Source: Chrysophaeum taylorii (taxonomy: Eukaryota; Sar; Pelagophyceae; Pelagomonadales; Pelagomonadaceae). From it: a DNA stretch of 64,000 nucleotides. Position 1 is the stretch's first letter. Each line of letters begins with the position of its first letter. Where the stretch lies: assembly GCA_029834535.1 (NCBI GenBank), contig JAQMWT010000331.1:1-64000 (forward strand). The letters are read 5' to 3'. A program made the translations under genes and the position numbers. This document shows positions 11,205 to 21,180 of the stretch, in pieces. The notes under the pieces were generated by a model. That model made no database searches. It was given only the letters and a program-made list of their open reading frames with translations, and was not told where the DNA came from.

Positions 11205-11913
11205 AGACAGACAAACAAACAAACAGACAAACATCTGTCGATTAGTAGTTAGGATCATCCACGATCTTTAGGAAAGGGCGTGGATGGAGGATGGGCCACG
11301 ACAATAGTTTAATTGGCCCAGTAGAATATCTGCGTGCGATGCATATCCATCTTTCTCTATATTGGTAGTCGCCACCGAGGTAGGTCGGGAGCCTATCAAC
11401 AACATCGACACAGTAATCAAGTGTAGTATGGATAAGGTTGGCCACTGTGATGTGGTCTTGATGACAGTACATATGCGGAGGCGTCATCTCAGCTAGTAGT
11501 ACCAAGGGCTGGAGTAGCTTGATGACAGACAACATGCTGTCGAAAAGAGAGTCTTCCAGCAGGCTGTGTAAGTCTTCTGTCTTATGCTGTTCTAGTAAAT
11601 TCCTGTTTGTGCAGGGAGGAGTGATCTCGATTATATCACAATAGAATGTGCGCCTTTCCTCTGGTGAGATTAGGTGAAGGTGGTTAATAAAGGCGGGAAG
11701 AGATTCAAATAATAATACAGTAGGAAAACGGTTGCGTAACATACGAACAAGCGTATCATCAGACTCAACAACAACTTTTACATTTATGTTTAAGCCTAAG
11801 TCATTAGTGGCTTGAGACAGGAACGCCGGAGTTGACAAACCAGAACAAAGTAACATGACAGAGGGTTTGCGGAGATTGGACTCTTGTAAGAGAAACACTG
11901 GGGGTGAAAGTAG

Positions 11914-11916
11914 TCA
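11914..11916 (-). promoter_or_regulatory. In-frame UGA (UGA-CUA context) between protease and methyltransferase, element A
   Basis: On the minus strand the frame reads CAG CCA TTA ACT TGA CTA CTT, with the methyltransferase continuing in the same frame. Elements B and E have the same stop with the same CTA after it, and family 2 element C has a TGA at the same place. This is a candidate readthrough stop; see findings. Confidence 0.65.
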
Positions 11917-14900
11917 AGTTAATGGCTGCGTATTTTGCTGAACAAACTTGTTCTGTTTCCGAAGATTGAGAACCAAAGGGCGAATCCACGGGCGATCTGG
12001 TAAAACTCTTCGGAGTAGGTAGTTGTAGTATGCCAGTAGATCCCTGTTTTCATGGTATCGCTTGAGGGGAAATGCGAGGGAACGAAGTTCGAGTTGCGTG
12101 TCGAGAGCGATGTTTTAAGTGATAGAAGGGAGAACAGGTAAATTAGCTGCTACATAGTGTATGGGTATGCGTACATCTTTGTCTATGCGGCTCGTGACAG
12201 CGCTGGGCTTTGGCTCAGCTCGATCATTGAACACAGTGGTCAGGTTCGTCTGGTTCCACTCGAGCATGCTCAGGATAGCGAGATGTCGGTCATGCACTGG
12301 CTGAAGACATAAAGCGAAGTCGATCTTAACATAGCCAACTTGTGGATGATCTGGTAGGGGAACAACAATGTTACGTGTTAACATCATGTGTGATGCCCGT
12401 TGTTGTCCTGTAGCCGTCTGAATAACAATCGGCGCGTATTTGGAATCCAATGGAATTATATGATTGGGTATTGCAAAATCGTAAGTGGACATCAATGAGA
12501 TGGTAGCACAAGAGTCAAAATATAGAAAAGAGCAATGTGGAGGGACACTGTTTACCTTCATGTAGTTGGTGAGGAAGGCGTTTTCCGAATGTGGGCAAGT
12601 AGTGGAGAGGCTGGCTGTGAAGAAGTTCTTCAGCAATAACAGATTCGTTGGAATGATAATCGGTTGAACAGGTGGTGATGGTTCGTCAGCCTCATCAGCC
12701 ATGCCGTGCTTTTCATCAAATGACGATAGCGAAGTATGATCGGCATCCCTTTTGGTTTCGGCTTGTGATGGTGTGTTGAGGGCAGATTGGACCTGTGAAG
12801 ATAACGAGGACAATAATGCTGGTGGTAAAGCCGAGATGGCGGAAGCGGTAAAGAGGCTAGGCACGGTATTGGAAGGATTACCTTGTGTGTTTGTAGTAGG
12901 AGGAGTTGCCTTTGGGGTGGGAGCAGTAACAACAGTATGGTGTTGTGGCTCCACGTAGTTTAACGACTTTTCGGTCGAGGATATATGAACGTCTACATCA
13001 TAAATGACGTCTTCTGCAAACATGAGCTGCTCGTTTAGACGAAGTAAACTCCTGTTGTCCTCAGTATGTGTCGTTGACAGAATGTCAGCTGATTGTAATA
13101 GAGTCTCAAATAACTTCTTGATATTCTGTTGTAGCTGAGCCGTGGTATCATTATCTGTCACATGCTTCGTAAGTTCACTACACTGTTCTCGCAGGGTGTT
13201 TAAGGTGTGGTTTGTTCGATCTAATAATTTCATGTTAGACCGAGAGGACCTGTCAAAAGTGCGGGGGTAAATTGGACGGTCATGGGACTGTCCAGCAGTT
13301 TTCTTGGTGACGTAAGAATCACCAGAACGATAATACGATAAATCGCTGCGAGAGAAAGGCTGGCGAGCATCATTAGAGTTACGCAAGCGTCTAGCATTAA
13401 ACGTGGAAGATGTACCAGGTTGGGACGAAGTGATGAAGGCGAGTGTGTTAGCAGTTTGAGTCAGACTTTTGTCTGCTGAGTCCAGAGTTTTTGTAAGTAG
13501 TAACTTTGGCTTTGGTTGAGATGATAAACCTTCGACATAGGGTTGCCAAGAAACAGGGCGTTCTAAGCGTCTTTTGTTCGACCCATTTGATACTACATTG
13601 TATAGGTCTAATGCGTATTCTAAAATGTAGCTAGGGTTGGTAGGGTGACACAATCGTTCAGCTTCTGGCACAGGCCGAGATGAAGATCGGGTTTCATACA
13701 TATAACACCAATCTACCCAACCACGATCGTAACGATTGTTGCTGGTATTATCGGCATAATGCCGATGTATCTCTTCATAGATTTTTATACAAAGAGTGCC
13801 AAAGTCGAATTGAAGGTCAGTCTCTTCCTGGTTAAGTTGGTAAGAGATTTGCCTAAATGCTAGGACAGCTTCGATAAATACATGGACATACCAGTTAGGA
13901 TTATAAACAACAGAGTTAAATTGCTGTTTCAAATAGGACACATCAGTAGTCGTAACAGACTCGTAGTGACTAAAGGCGATGAGCATAATGGCTCGAGCCT
14001 TGTTGGGTAAATAACTTTTGTTATATACCTCATTGATGGCGGGCCAGGCCGCAAGTGCTGGTTTTCCAACACTTTCAAGATTGAAGTAAGTATGCAAGAA
14101 TGTAGCATACGTGTTCTGATAAGTGTGCCAGTCAGCAGCAGTTAACGAAAACATGGTAACAGGGGCACGAACACGGGTGTCGAAAGCTAATGCCTTCGGG
14201 TGCGCGCGATTTAAGATTCGTTCCTCTTCTAAGAAACGGGCATTGATTTCAGGACGTAATGCCTTGACTTCATAGTCGTAACAGACCGGAGCTAGCTGAG
14301 CTACTTCTGCATCAGGTAAGTGGGGGAAAGCTTCGTTGGTGAAATGCCATTCCTGATACTCAGGGGGCAATTCATCAACAGCTAAACGGAGATCAGCAGC
14401 CCTATCGGTCTTCCATTCCAGGAAAACGCGATCGAGAATTTGATTCCGGAGGATCTCGTAGTCTTTGCATGACCGAGTATATGCTTCGTACGAGTCGTAC
14501 TCGAGGAAAGCATCGGCATGACTGGACCGTAACAATTGCTTAATGTGCTTGATTTGCAAGGATACCTTGCGAGTCTGAAGCTGAAATCGATTTCCTAACT
14601 AACTAACTAACTTCAGACCTCTCCCTAGCATGGGAGCCAGGCCGGACCGACAGGAGCCAGTCCGGAATCACGGGCCTGTAGACGAGGAGCGCCGAAAGGT
14701 CGGTCGGCGGAGAGTGACCATCAAGCTTGTCGCAATGCGACGAGGAGACCGCGATGTGACTGACAACCAACTCGCCGATAACCTTCCGTCTTCGCCCCCC
14801 GGCCATACCCCGTCCCACTGCGAACGTTCCGGCTGCCAACCGGCCCGCCCGGGAGGCGAATAGGTGCCAACCTACGCCGGGAGGGCGGATGCCCTCGCAA

Positions 14901-15081
14901 GGCTCAGGATTCATGAGGCACCGTCCTCCATCGCAACCACAGTCGGCGATCAGGGTACCTTGCAAGTCTGAAGCTGAAATCGATTTCCATCGTTAAGAAA
15001 CTCAACTACAGGAGCGTCGAGCTTGAATGTATCCGCACCTGTGATCGCCTTGGGTGCGGCTCGTGCTGCGTGTTCTGCCAT
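11917..15081 (-). pseudogene. Gag-protease (element A), split by retroposon S4
   Basis: Gag starts at the ATG at 15081 (MAEHAARAAP), is interrupted by S4 after about 30 codons, and then stays open from 14562 to 12115. Gag is helical and charged and has no CCHC zinc knuckle. The border repeat encoding TEKSLNY lies at 12976-12956; the protease follows with the active site FDSCATISLM, Cys replacing the usual Gly of DSG/DTG. A TAA (TAC in E) at 12115 stops the frame early. Gag forms the particle; the protease would cut the polyprotein. Confidence 0.82.
14596..14955 (-). mobile_element. Short retroposon copy S4
   Basis: Near full-length, minus strand, with tail CTAACTAAC at its left end. It is flanked by a 33-bp target duplication (14563-14595 and 14956-14988) with one mismatch, far longer than for the other copies. 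The duplicated bases are gag codons, so the insertion can be read exactly against B. Confidence 0.9.
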
Positions 15082-15580
15082 AGCAGTTGACGGGGAACCT
15101 GTGGGTTCAGTCACGCAGTTGACATTGTCTAGACATTATAAGGGGTTCTGTCTATCGGTGTCTATGTACACTCATCGTTTTCGATGGAAAGATGTCTATT
15201 TGACGACTGTGCAAGCTGTGAGTCCAGAGTAGTGTCGCTAAGCGTAGTCACTCAGGCAGCCGGTTAGTTTTGGTGCTCTCAAGAAGCTTGTTAAGTGCAT
15301 TGCCATGGAATGTACGAGTGGACGTACCCAAAATATTCCATAACACGTGTGCAAGAGTACAGGTTAGCCAATTACACACACATCAACATTGACATGACAA
15401 CACGATGCTATGAACAGGTGCACACAAGGTTACACGATCACGTGTGCAAAAAAGTATTATATACAGCCCAATGGTAATGGCGCTGTATTTACAAGTGTGT
15501 TTACGTGGCGAGTCTGAACTGGCGCGGTAACAGTTCAAAACCCATAGGTTACGCGCACGTTTTAACACATGGTTTCTCAG
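15082..15580 (-). other. 5' leader of element A
   Basis: About 500 bp of non-coding leader between gag and the 5' LTR. It contains a stem TGCACAC/GTGTGCA that B also has (26771-26800). The 22-24 bp next to the LTR, including the PBS, is deleted: TTTCTCAG is joined directly to TGCAGAG at 15580/15581. Confidence 0.8.
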
Positions 15581-15894
15581 TGCAGAGCATTAGCAAGCAG
15601 TGGTAAGTCACCTGGGAAACCATCCCGTCTCATCATGAACGTCCGGAAGTATTTAATTCGGGGAATGAAAAGGTATGTTCCCCATATCCTCAGAACACGA
15701 CAGGCGGCATCTAGAACTACACGAGAAAGGTAAAGTGTATAGTGCTAAATACCTCGGGACGCGCTAGACCATGATGATGAGCGTTAGCACAAACCAGAGG
15801 ACTATTTGATTGTGTAGAAAGGAAGAAGAAGGGTAAGGAAGAGATCACGTTCTCAACGGACGGATAAGGGTAAGAGGCAGCAGATTTCTCTGCA
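15581..15894 (-). repeat. LTR shared by elements A (5') and A' (3')
   Basis: 314 bp with exact TGCAGAG and TCTCTGCA ends on the reverse strand. On its left lies the leader of A; on its right lie a polypurine tract and ORF3 of another copy. One LTR between two internal regions is the product of LTR-LTR recombination between tandem elements. Confidence 0.88.
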
Positions 15895-15904
15895 CCCCCT
15901 CGAG
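15895..15904 (-). promoter_or_regulatory. Polypurine tract of A'
   Basis: Minus-strand CTCGAGGGGG directly next to the LTR. Confidence 0.7.
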
Positions 15905-16053
15905 ATGTCTTAAGCGCAAGGCGCGACTGAAGAGTGTCTCTTGAGAAAGATGATGATGAAGACAGAAAAAAAAAGAAGGAAAGGAGCACACAGTCTTGAT
16001 GGTCGTAGAGGTCACATAAGAAGCATCAAGAGCATAGCAGGGTGTCTTAGGGC

Positions 16054-17540
16054 TTAGGACTTGGACTTGGTGGAGTAGAGAGTCGGTTTGACGCTTTTAA
16101 ACAGAGCACTACGAAACACAGGTACAACGGACAGTGTGTTGAGGCTATCTGAGGTGGTGGGCATCGTTACTGGTTCGAGAGTATCGGTATCTTCTTCGTC
16201 AGCTTCTGCTGTCAGGTGGTGAACACCAATAGCAGAATGGTGTGGTACCATACGAAACGTGAGTGCAAGTAAAGCATTCAGTATGGATGGCACTAGTGAA
16301 TCAAGTTTTAGTGTGTCAAGTTGGTTTTCCACGAAGTTGGACTCAGCGAACGGATCCGAGAAGATAGAAGAGTCTGCCGATTCACATGCGAAGGGAATGC
16401 TTTGAATACACGAGAGCAAATTATCACGCATATGATGGAGGTGATCGTCCGGGGAGGAATGGTTGGCGGCATATTGGTCATGAACTGTAAGAGTTAAGCG
16501 AGACAGCAGCTCTGTGATCTTGAACAGTGTTACGAGCAACACGTGTGCATTGGCTGTAGGAGGAAAGAGACGGTTCTCCAGGGAGGTAATTGAAGCAATG
16601 GCAGCCTGCAGATCTGTGCGCAGAGATAGATTCTCGGCACTGAGGGTGTTGACCTTGCGAATATGTAGGCGAAGAGTTTCCTGGAGTTGCTCGACTTTTT
16701 GATGCAAGGCATCAACATCATCAGGCGAGGCAGAAGGAGCAGGGTGTGTCGATGGCGAAGACATTTCCAGTGTAGGTTCTGATGTAGAGAGTGAGTAGTT
16801 TAACGACGTTTCGGTCAACACATGCTGTGCAAGTAGGGGGTATTTCGCGTTTAGAAAGTGCAGAAAGTCTTGATGTTCTGCCGGAGTATAGGTGGGGCCG
16901 AACATTATATCCAGGAGTGATGGCGGCTTTGTATCATCTGAGGATGATACGTAGTCGTCAAGATGTTGTGCCCACGATTGGACAACAGTATTAATCACAT
17001 GGTGGTATTTGGTGGGCTTGAACATAGCCTGAGTTTTACGAGCCTGTGTTCGCACGAGAGTTACAAGAAAGTTAAGATGCTCTAGGTGCATCTGAGTAAT
17101 AAGCCGAAGATCCAGTGCAAATGGCAGTTGAGTGGTGGAGTCTGTGGCTGCATCGGTTACTGATAAAACTAAATGCGCAAGTGACGGATGTTGCGTTAGC
17201 CTGCTAGTCAAGAGAGTATGTAGCTCCTTTGGCAAATGATAGGTGCGGATGATGGTTGCGCGTATATTACCAGCTGAGCACCCATCACAGGAGGGCTGGA
17301 AGGAAGTAGCATTACGTGCACATACGACAGGTCGTATGGGCACCTGATCGGTGTTGTGACAAGCGCAACAAATGTTTATGGTGATAGTTGAGATGGGGAT
17401 GTGACCATTCTTCTTATGGTCATCTATGTTGAGGTGACTCAGCACTTCAGTGGGGAGTTCACGAGGCGTTTGTGACTTCGAATTATATGTGGTGGAGGCA
17501 AGAAATGTAGGTTGTCCAAAATCGTTGAGGCATTGCGCAC
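16054..17540 (-). CDS. ORF3 of copy A', best preserved C-terminal part
   Basis: Open without interruption for about 495 codons, truncated upstream where element C begins. It shows, in order, a cysteine cluster (CCACHN, VCARN, CDGC), a helical region, the border repeat peptide LTETSLNYS (16816-16796), and a heptad-like stretch (KVEQLQETLRLHIRKVNTL and on to SLENRLFPP) that looks like a coiled coil. The C-terminus is Ser/Lys rich (STKSKS). No membrane segment or signal peptide, so an envelope role is unlikely. I recognise no family. Its place after RNase H is where some copia-group elements carry an extra gene. Confidence 0.75.
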
Positions 17541-17945
17541 AGTATCCAGAGAGCTACACTATTATGTGTGGGACACTGGAACATTTTCACACCTATCTCT
17601 ACACGAGGGTTTTCTCTCCGTAATACGGCTTTCACTCTTTCTTCCTTTTCCTCACCCCTTCCGCCCCTTTTCTTTCACGACTATGAAGAGCCCAGTCTGA
17701 AGCTCTTCTCCAACATGGAGTAGGCCTCCAGGTGCGTACCGTCGGGTACGGGTTTTTCTGTTTAATTAACAGAGACTTCGTTCCCCGTTGTCAGTGTAAA
17801 CGCTTCTATGGGACCTAATGTCCTTAAGGAGTTGGGGCCTAAATCCCTACCTTGTGTAGTAGCATGTGACAAGCGGAATGGTCTGTACACGCCTAAGACT
17901 GCACGCAGTCTCTACCATGTACCCGGAGAGGGTCAAATCTCTCCA
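17541..17945 (+). repeat. 5' LTR of copia element C (family 2)
   Basis: The right end is set by CTCTCCA followed directly by the PBS, parallel to CTCTGCA plus PBS in family 1. The left limit is where homology to ORF3 of A' stops. No TG start matching the CTCTCCA end was found, so the first bases may be missing. There is no second LTR to compare with because C is truncated. It contains a stem-loop at 17735-17750. Confidence 0.6.
17735..17750 (+). other. Stem-loop in LTR of C
   Basis: CGTACC-GTCG-GGTACG, followed by GGTTTTTC. A second stem-loop followed by GGGTTTTTC lies in the leader at 18178. Possible RNA structure near the transcript start or end; function unknown. Confidence 0.5.
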
Positions 17946-17959
17946 GGTTATGGGCCCAG
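17946..17959 (+). promoter_or_regulatory. Primer-binding site of C
   Basis: GGTTATGGGCCCAG, identical over 14 nt to the family 1 PBS although the neighbouring bases differ. Complementary to the anticodon arm of initiator tRNA-Met. Confidence 0.8.
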
Positions 17960-18378
17960 ATGCGTAGGTGTGTCAGCCCAACTGTGTTGTACGTCTAAAT
18001 CGAATGATCAATTTGCGCCTGATCACGAGTACAATGCGACAATGTGTTTGGCGGTGGTCTACTGTACATATTTGTTGTGTGACGGTATGTGCCCACCAGT
18101 TAAATTGGTTTGTGACCGAGTTGGGTCGGTCACTGGTCATATGCACTCGCATAACCAATAAAATTAAAGTTTTTCCTATACAAGCCGCGGAAACTTGTAT
18201 GGGTTTTTCCTTCCACTCCCCAACAAAAGACTGACTGCTCGAGAACTAATCCATTCTTCAGTCTCAAGTCACCCTGTTTTAAATAGCATGTTGATTTGTT
18301 TGGTCTTGTCAATAAGCCTACGTTTAAAAATCGCGTACTGTACATAGAACCCGCACTTGAGAAACCCTTCATTATTAT
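17960..18378 (+). other. 5' leader of element C
   Basis: About 420 bp without a conserved frame. It includes a stem-loop ATACAAG-9 nt-CTTGTAT at 18178-18200 followed by GGGTTTTTCC. No sequence match to the family 1 leader was seen. Confidence 0.6.
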
Positions 18379-19905
18379 GTGTCGAATCTGTCTATCAATC
18401 CTCTAACCTATCCCTTAATAGGTCACAATCATGTCAAAACAAAAATAATATCTACCACCGATATCTACAAACAAGAACAAATCCTCGTTGATAAGATTAA
18501 CGCAGGATTGCGTTTCCAAGATAATTCAACTAAGGTGAGCTTGCAAATTGAAACGCTTCGCAGGCATATGACAAGTCCATATGTGGACGCGTTATTCTGC
18601 TTTGATTCATGTGAAGCTTACACTCGGAATGCTCCGGAATATAATCAAATCCTTGAACAAGAAGCTGATATCATCTTCGCTCAATGGAAAGCTGAACAAG
18701 TTAACGATTTAAACTTACATGATGAAGGTGCCCTGCCCGAACATTTAAAGACTTGGCACGTCAACTCTTCCCATCAACTAACGGTTGATGCCCGTAATAG
18801 ACTTGAACGACTTTACTACCAAGAGTCGTACAATCTTGTCCGTCCTGAATTAGATGAGGATGTCAAAAATGTCCTTACTTTATTAGATACCCGATTTCCT
18901 AGATCAACTGTGTATGATTCATCTTTAACTAACATATCCTTTACAGGCCTCTCTAATGCCGATTGGATCAAACACTGCGAAGCTTATGCTGTTTTTTGTA
19001 CATATTCTTTAACCTCGAGTCCCAGGAAAAGCCCGCTGTCGCTATGTGGCCTCAACTAAAGAAAAATTTATGCAATCCCTGCACATCCCAATAAATTACG
19101 TGCTGTTGTGCTTTTAGCCTATCATTACTATGAGACAGTGTATTGTACAGATGTAACTGAGCTTAAATCTCAGTTTAATCGAATGTCTCTAAATGTTAAT
19201 TGGTATACCCATGTATTTGTCGAACAACTCCTTGTCTTTCAATCTCAGGCAAAGCAATTAAATAATGATGAAGCATCAATCCAATTTACTAACTCCATAA
19301 TCACTCTTAAAGCTCACGAGGAGATCTACCGTCTATATGCTAATCCCTCGGATCACGAGCGCTATTCTCAATCTTTATTGGAATGGTGTGAACTCTACGA
19401 GACACGCTCTGGTAACAACTCGAGTCACGATCCCGAATGGTTAAAGCTAGTTGATCCTAACGACGTTCGTCCACTATTGGAATTCTTGTTAAAGATATAT
19501 AATGAGACAAAGTTTTCTTCTAACCGACGCTTGGATAAACCCGCTTCCTCGATCCCTTACATCCCTGGTACTACCGCTACCAAGCCACCTAAGGTATTAT
19601 TGATGGATACTATTCATCAATCCCACGACTCTCTAAACAACGCTTAGTCGTTGTTAGCCACTGTAGCTGGACAGTCTGGCTTCAACGCTCGTAAGCTTCG
19701 TAATGCAAAAGATAAAGCATCGACAATCTCACCCCGTGACACGTCGTACTATCGTTCACCTTCAAATTATAACGTCAAAGGTACCAGCTTCGATCGTCCT
19801 GTCTACTCATCTTCCTCTAACCGTAATGCACGCTCTAATATGTCTCTTATGGATCGGGCTACTTATCAAGACTTATCAAGTTGATAGTCTTCGCCACCTG
19901 TTTGG
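18379..19905 (+). pseudogene. Gag of element C, frameshifted
   Basis: Collinear with family 1 gag: KVSLQIETLRRHM, LFCFDSCEAYTR, NVNWYTHVFVEQLL and the FNARKLRN, SYYRSP, NARSNMSLMDR series match the corresponding blocks of A and B. Frame breaks near 19030 and 19100, a TAG at 19645, and a small insertion near 19870. No CCHC knuckle is visible, as in family 1. The true start is unclear; the best candidate frame runs through 18430. Confidence 0.8.
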
Positions 19906-21177
19906 TAAATTGCAGGAAGCGAATCCCAATCCCTCCACCGACTCTAAAATGGTACAGGAGGAAATGAAAAGCTTATTGAGTACCCTCTGGACACCCGCTT
20001 CTCAAGCTTCGACACAGTCCTTAGATCCTGGTGAAGCCACCCAAGTTCATCTCTACTTATCTCGAGTTGATATTATGTCCAATACCATATCGAACCTCTT
20101 GGAAGGCGACAAGGAATCTCTTGTTTCAGAAGAAAAGTATCAAACTGAAACATCTGCTCCTGAAGCGTCCCCCAGTGATGCGGAGCAGAGGGGGACTGCT
20201 GATACAGAGAAAGTGTTCCACACTTTTCTGTCCATTAAAGATGATGAAATCGATAACATCCCTCAGCCGCTATTGCAGCACATAAATGCTAAAGCTCAGA
20301 ATGCTATCGTTCGTCGTCAAGCTCGGGAAACTTCCTCGCACTCTGAGCTCCCCAGTAATTTAACCAATGAAGATAATGAAGATGGTACAGATCCCCCTGT
20401 GTTGCTACCAAAATTAAATACTGGTTTTACACTCGTCGTTGTGCCTTCCGAACAAACGCAAAGTTTCATGACACAGTACGTGTTTGGTCAAAGCTCAACA
20501 CATGCCTGTTATGCAACAATGCTTAAACTGTACAACGAGTACAATTTGCCGCTAATGACTACGCCAGGATATGCTGACACATGTGCTTCTCAACATGTAA
20601 TTAACTTTAAACGTTATGCTGATCCTATCCACATCGTAAAGCTACCCGAGTCCTTATCACCTGCTATCCAGACTGCTACGGATACGCAGAGAATCACACA
20701 TGCTATGATTATAAGGACCGTCATTCCCGCTCTCCCAAAGCATCCAAATGTGGGATATGTAAAGCTAGACGTTGCGCTTTTCTACCCAAGCAAAACGACC
20801 ATAACGATCCCGATCTGCACATCATCAGTATGACTCAATGGGGAGAAGATAAACTTGGTATACACCTTTATGGAGTTGAATTTAAAGGACAATCATCTAT
20901 CCAGAGTAAAATTGATGATAATGTCAAGATTACTTTGTTTAGACTCAGTAACCTGTTGCCAACTCTACCAATTTACTCGCTACAACAAGCAAAAGCGCGT
21001 AAAATGGAACTTCGCTCACTACAGTTCAGACTATGTGCTTTTAATGAACAACGCGAAATGCTCAAACTATATTCCACCCTCATGGAACGAGTAATTTACG
21101 TCCCATGGCTTAAAACCATCCTGGAGTCAATGCATTCGCAGCTGCCTTACATACGCAAGCATTTCCCACCTCCTGTA
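19906..21177 (+). pseudogene. Protease region of element C
   Basis: Aligned with the family 1 protease by YADTCASQHVI (DTC where FDSCAT stands in family 1), AIQTATDTQRITHAMI and HPNVGYVKLDVALF. A frame change near 20810 joins it to the next open part (20830-21180), which runs straight to the UGA. The Gly-to-Cys change in the D(S/T)G active site is shared by both families. A CAGAGGGGGA tract occurs at 20186. Confidence 0.75.
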
Positions 21178-21180
21178 TGA
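21178..21180 (+). promoter_or_regulatory. In-frame UGA between protease and methyltransferase, element C
   Basis: CCT CCT GTA TGA CGC AAG: the stop is followed in the same frame by the open methyltransferase frame. The first ATG after it lies inside motif I (LLCSGMSTP), too late to make a whole domain by fresh initiation. Confidence 0.65.

Larger units (their letters stand above)
10014..11254 (-). mobile_element. Non-autonomous Helitron derivative H2
   Basis: 1241 bp. On the minus strand it runs from TCCTAACTACTAATCG to GGCCTGCACTTG. Removing it exactly restores the copia sequence seen in B (GCTTGTAGA then TCATCCACG), so insertion was between A and T with no target duplication, the Helitron signature. 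Contents from its 5' end: CAAA/CAGA tract, a duplicated 63-bp unit, GC-rich unique DNA, the helicase C-terminal fragment, and the minisatellite. A hairpin CCAG-9 nt-CTGG lies about 10 nt before the 3' end. Confidence 0.88.
8754..11913 (-). pseudogene. C5-cytosine DNA methyltransferase domain of copia polyprotein (element A), split by H2
   Basis: On the minus strand, immediately after the in-frame UGA at 11914. Motif I appears as MLLCSGLSTPAF, the motif II acidic residue in VVVESDD, the catalytic loop IV as ITPPCTNRN, motif VI as LLAEMTPPH, and motif VIII as a QxRxR variant (QYRERWICIARR). Helitron derivative H2 (10014-11254) then interrupts. The remaining half holds the presumed target-recognition region, motif IX (PTRPELIRANN) and motif X (SNALPAG). 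Frame changes near 9655 add to the damage. Expected role by family: transfer of methyl from S-adenosylmethionine to cytosine C5. Confidence 0.82.
2177..15894 (-). mobile_element. Copia-type element A (family 1) with LTRs
   Basis: Minus-strand element bounded by LTRs at 15581-15894 (5') and 2177-2490 (3'). Order: leader, gag, protease, in-frame UGA, C5-methyltransferase domain, integrase, RT-RNase H, ORF3. Host of insertions S3, S4 and H2. The PBS is missing between its 5' LTR and leader, so this copy could not prime in the normal way. It carries an in-frame TAA at the end of the protease region, a 4-nt insertion between integrase and RT, and a decayed ORF3. Confidence 0.85.

Noticed and set aside
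16054-17540. ORF3 as an envelope gene
   Set aside because: No signal peptide, transmembrane segment or glycoprotein-like pattern is visible; cysteine pairs and heptads point elsewhere.
18379-19059. Element C gag as a host gene
   Set aside because: It aligns in order with family 1 gag and stands between a PBS-bearing LTR and a protease.
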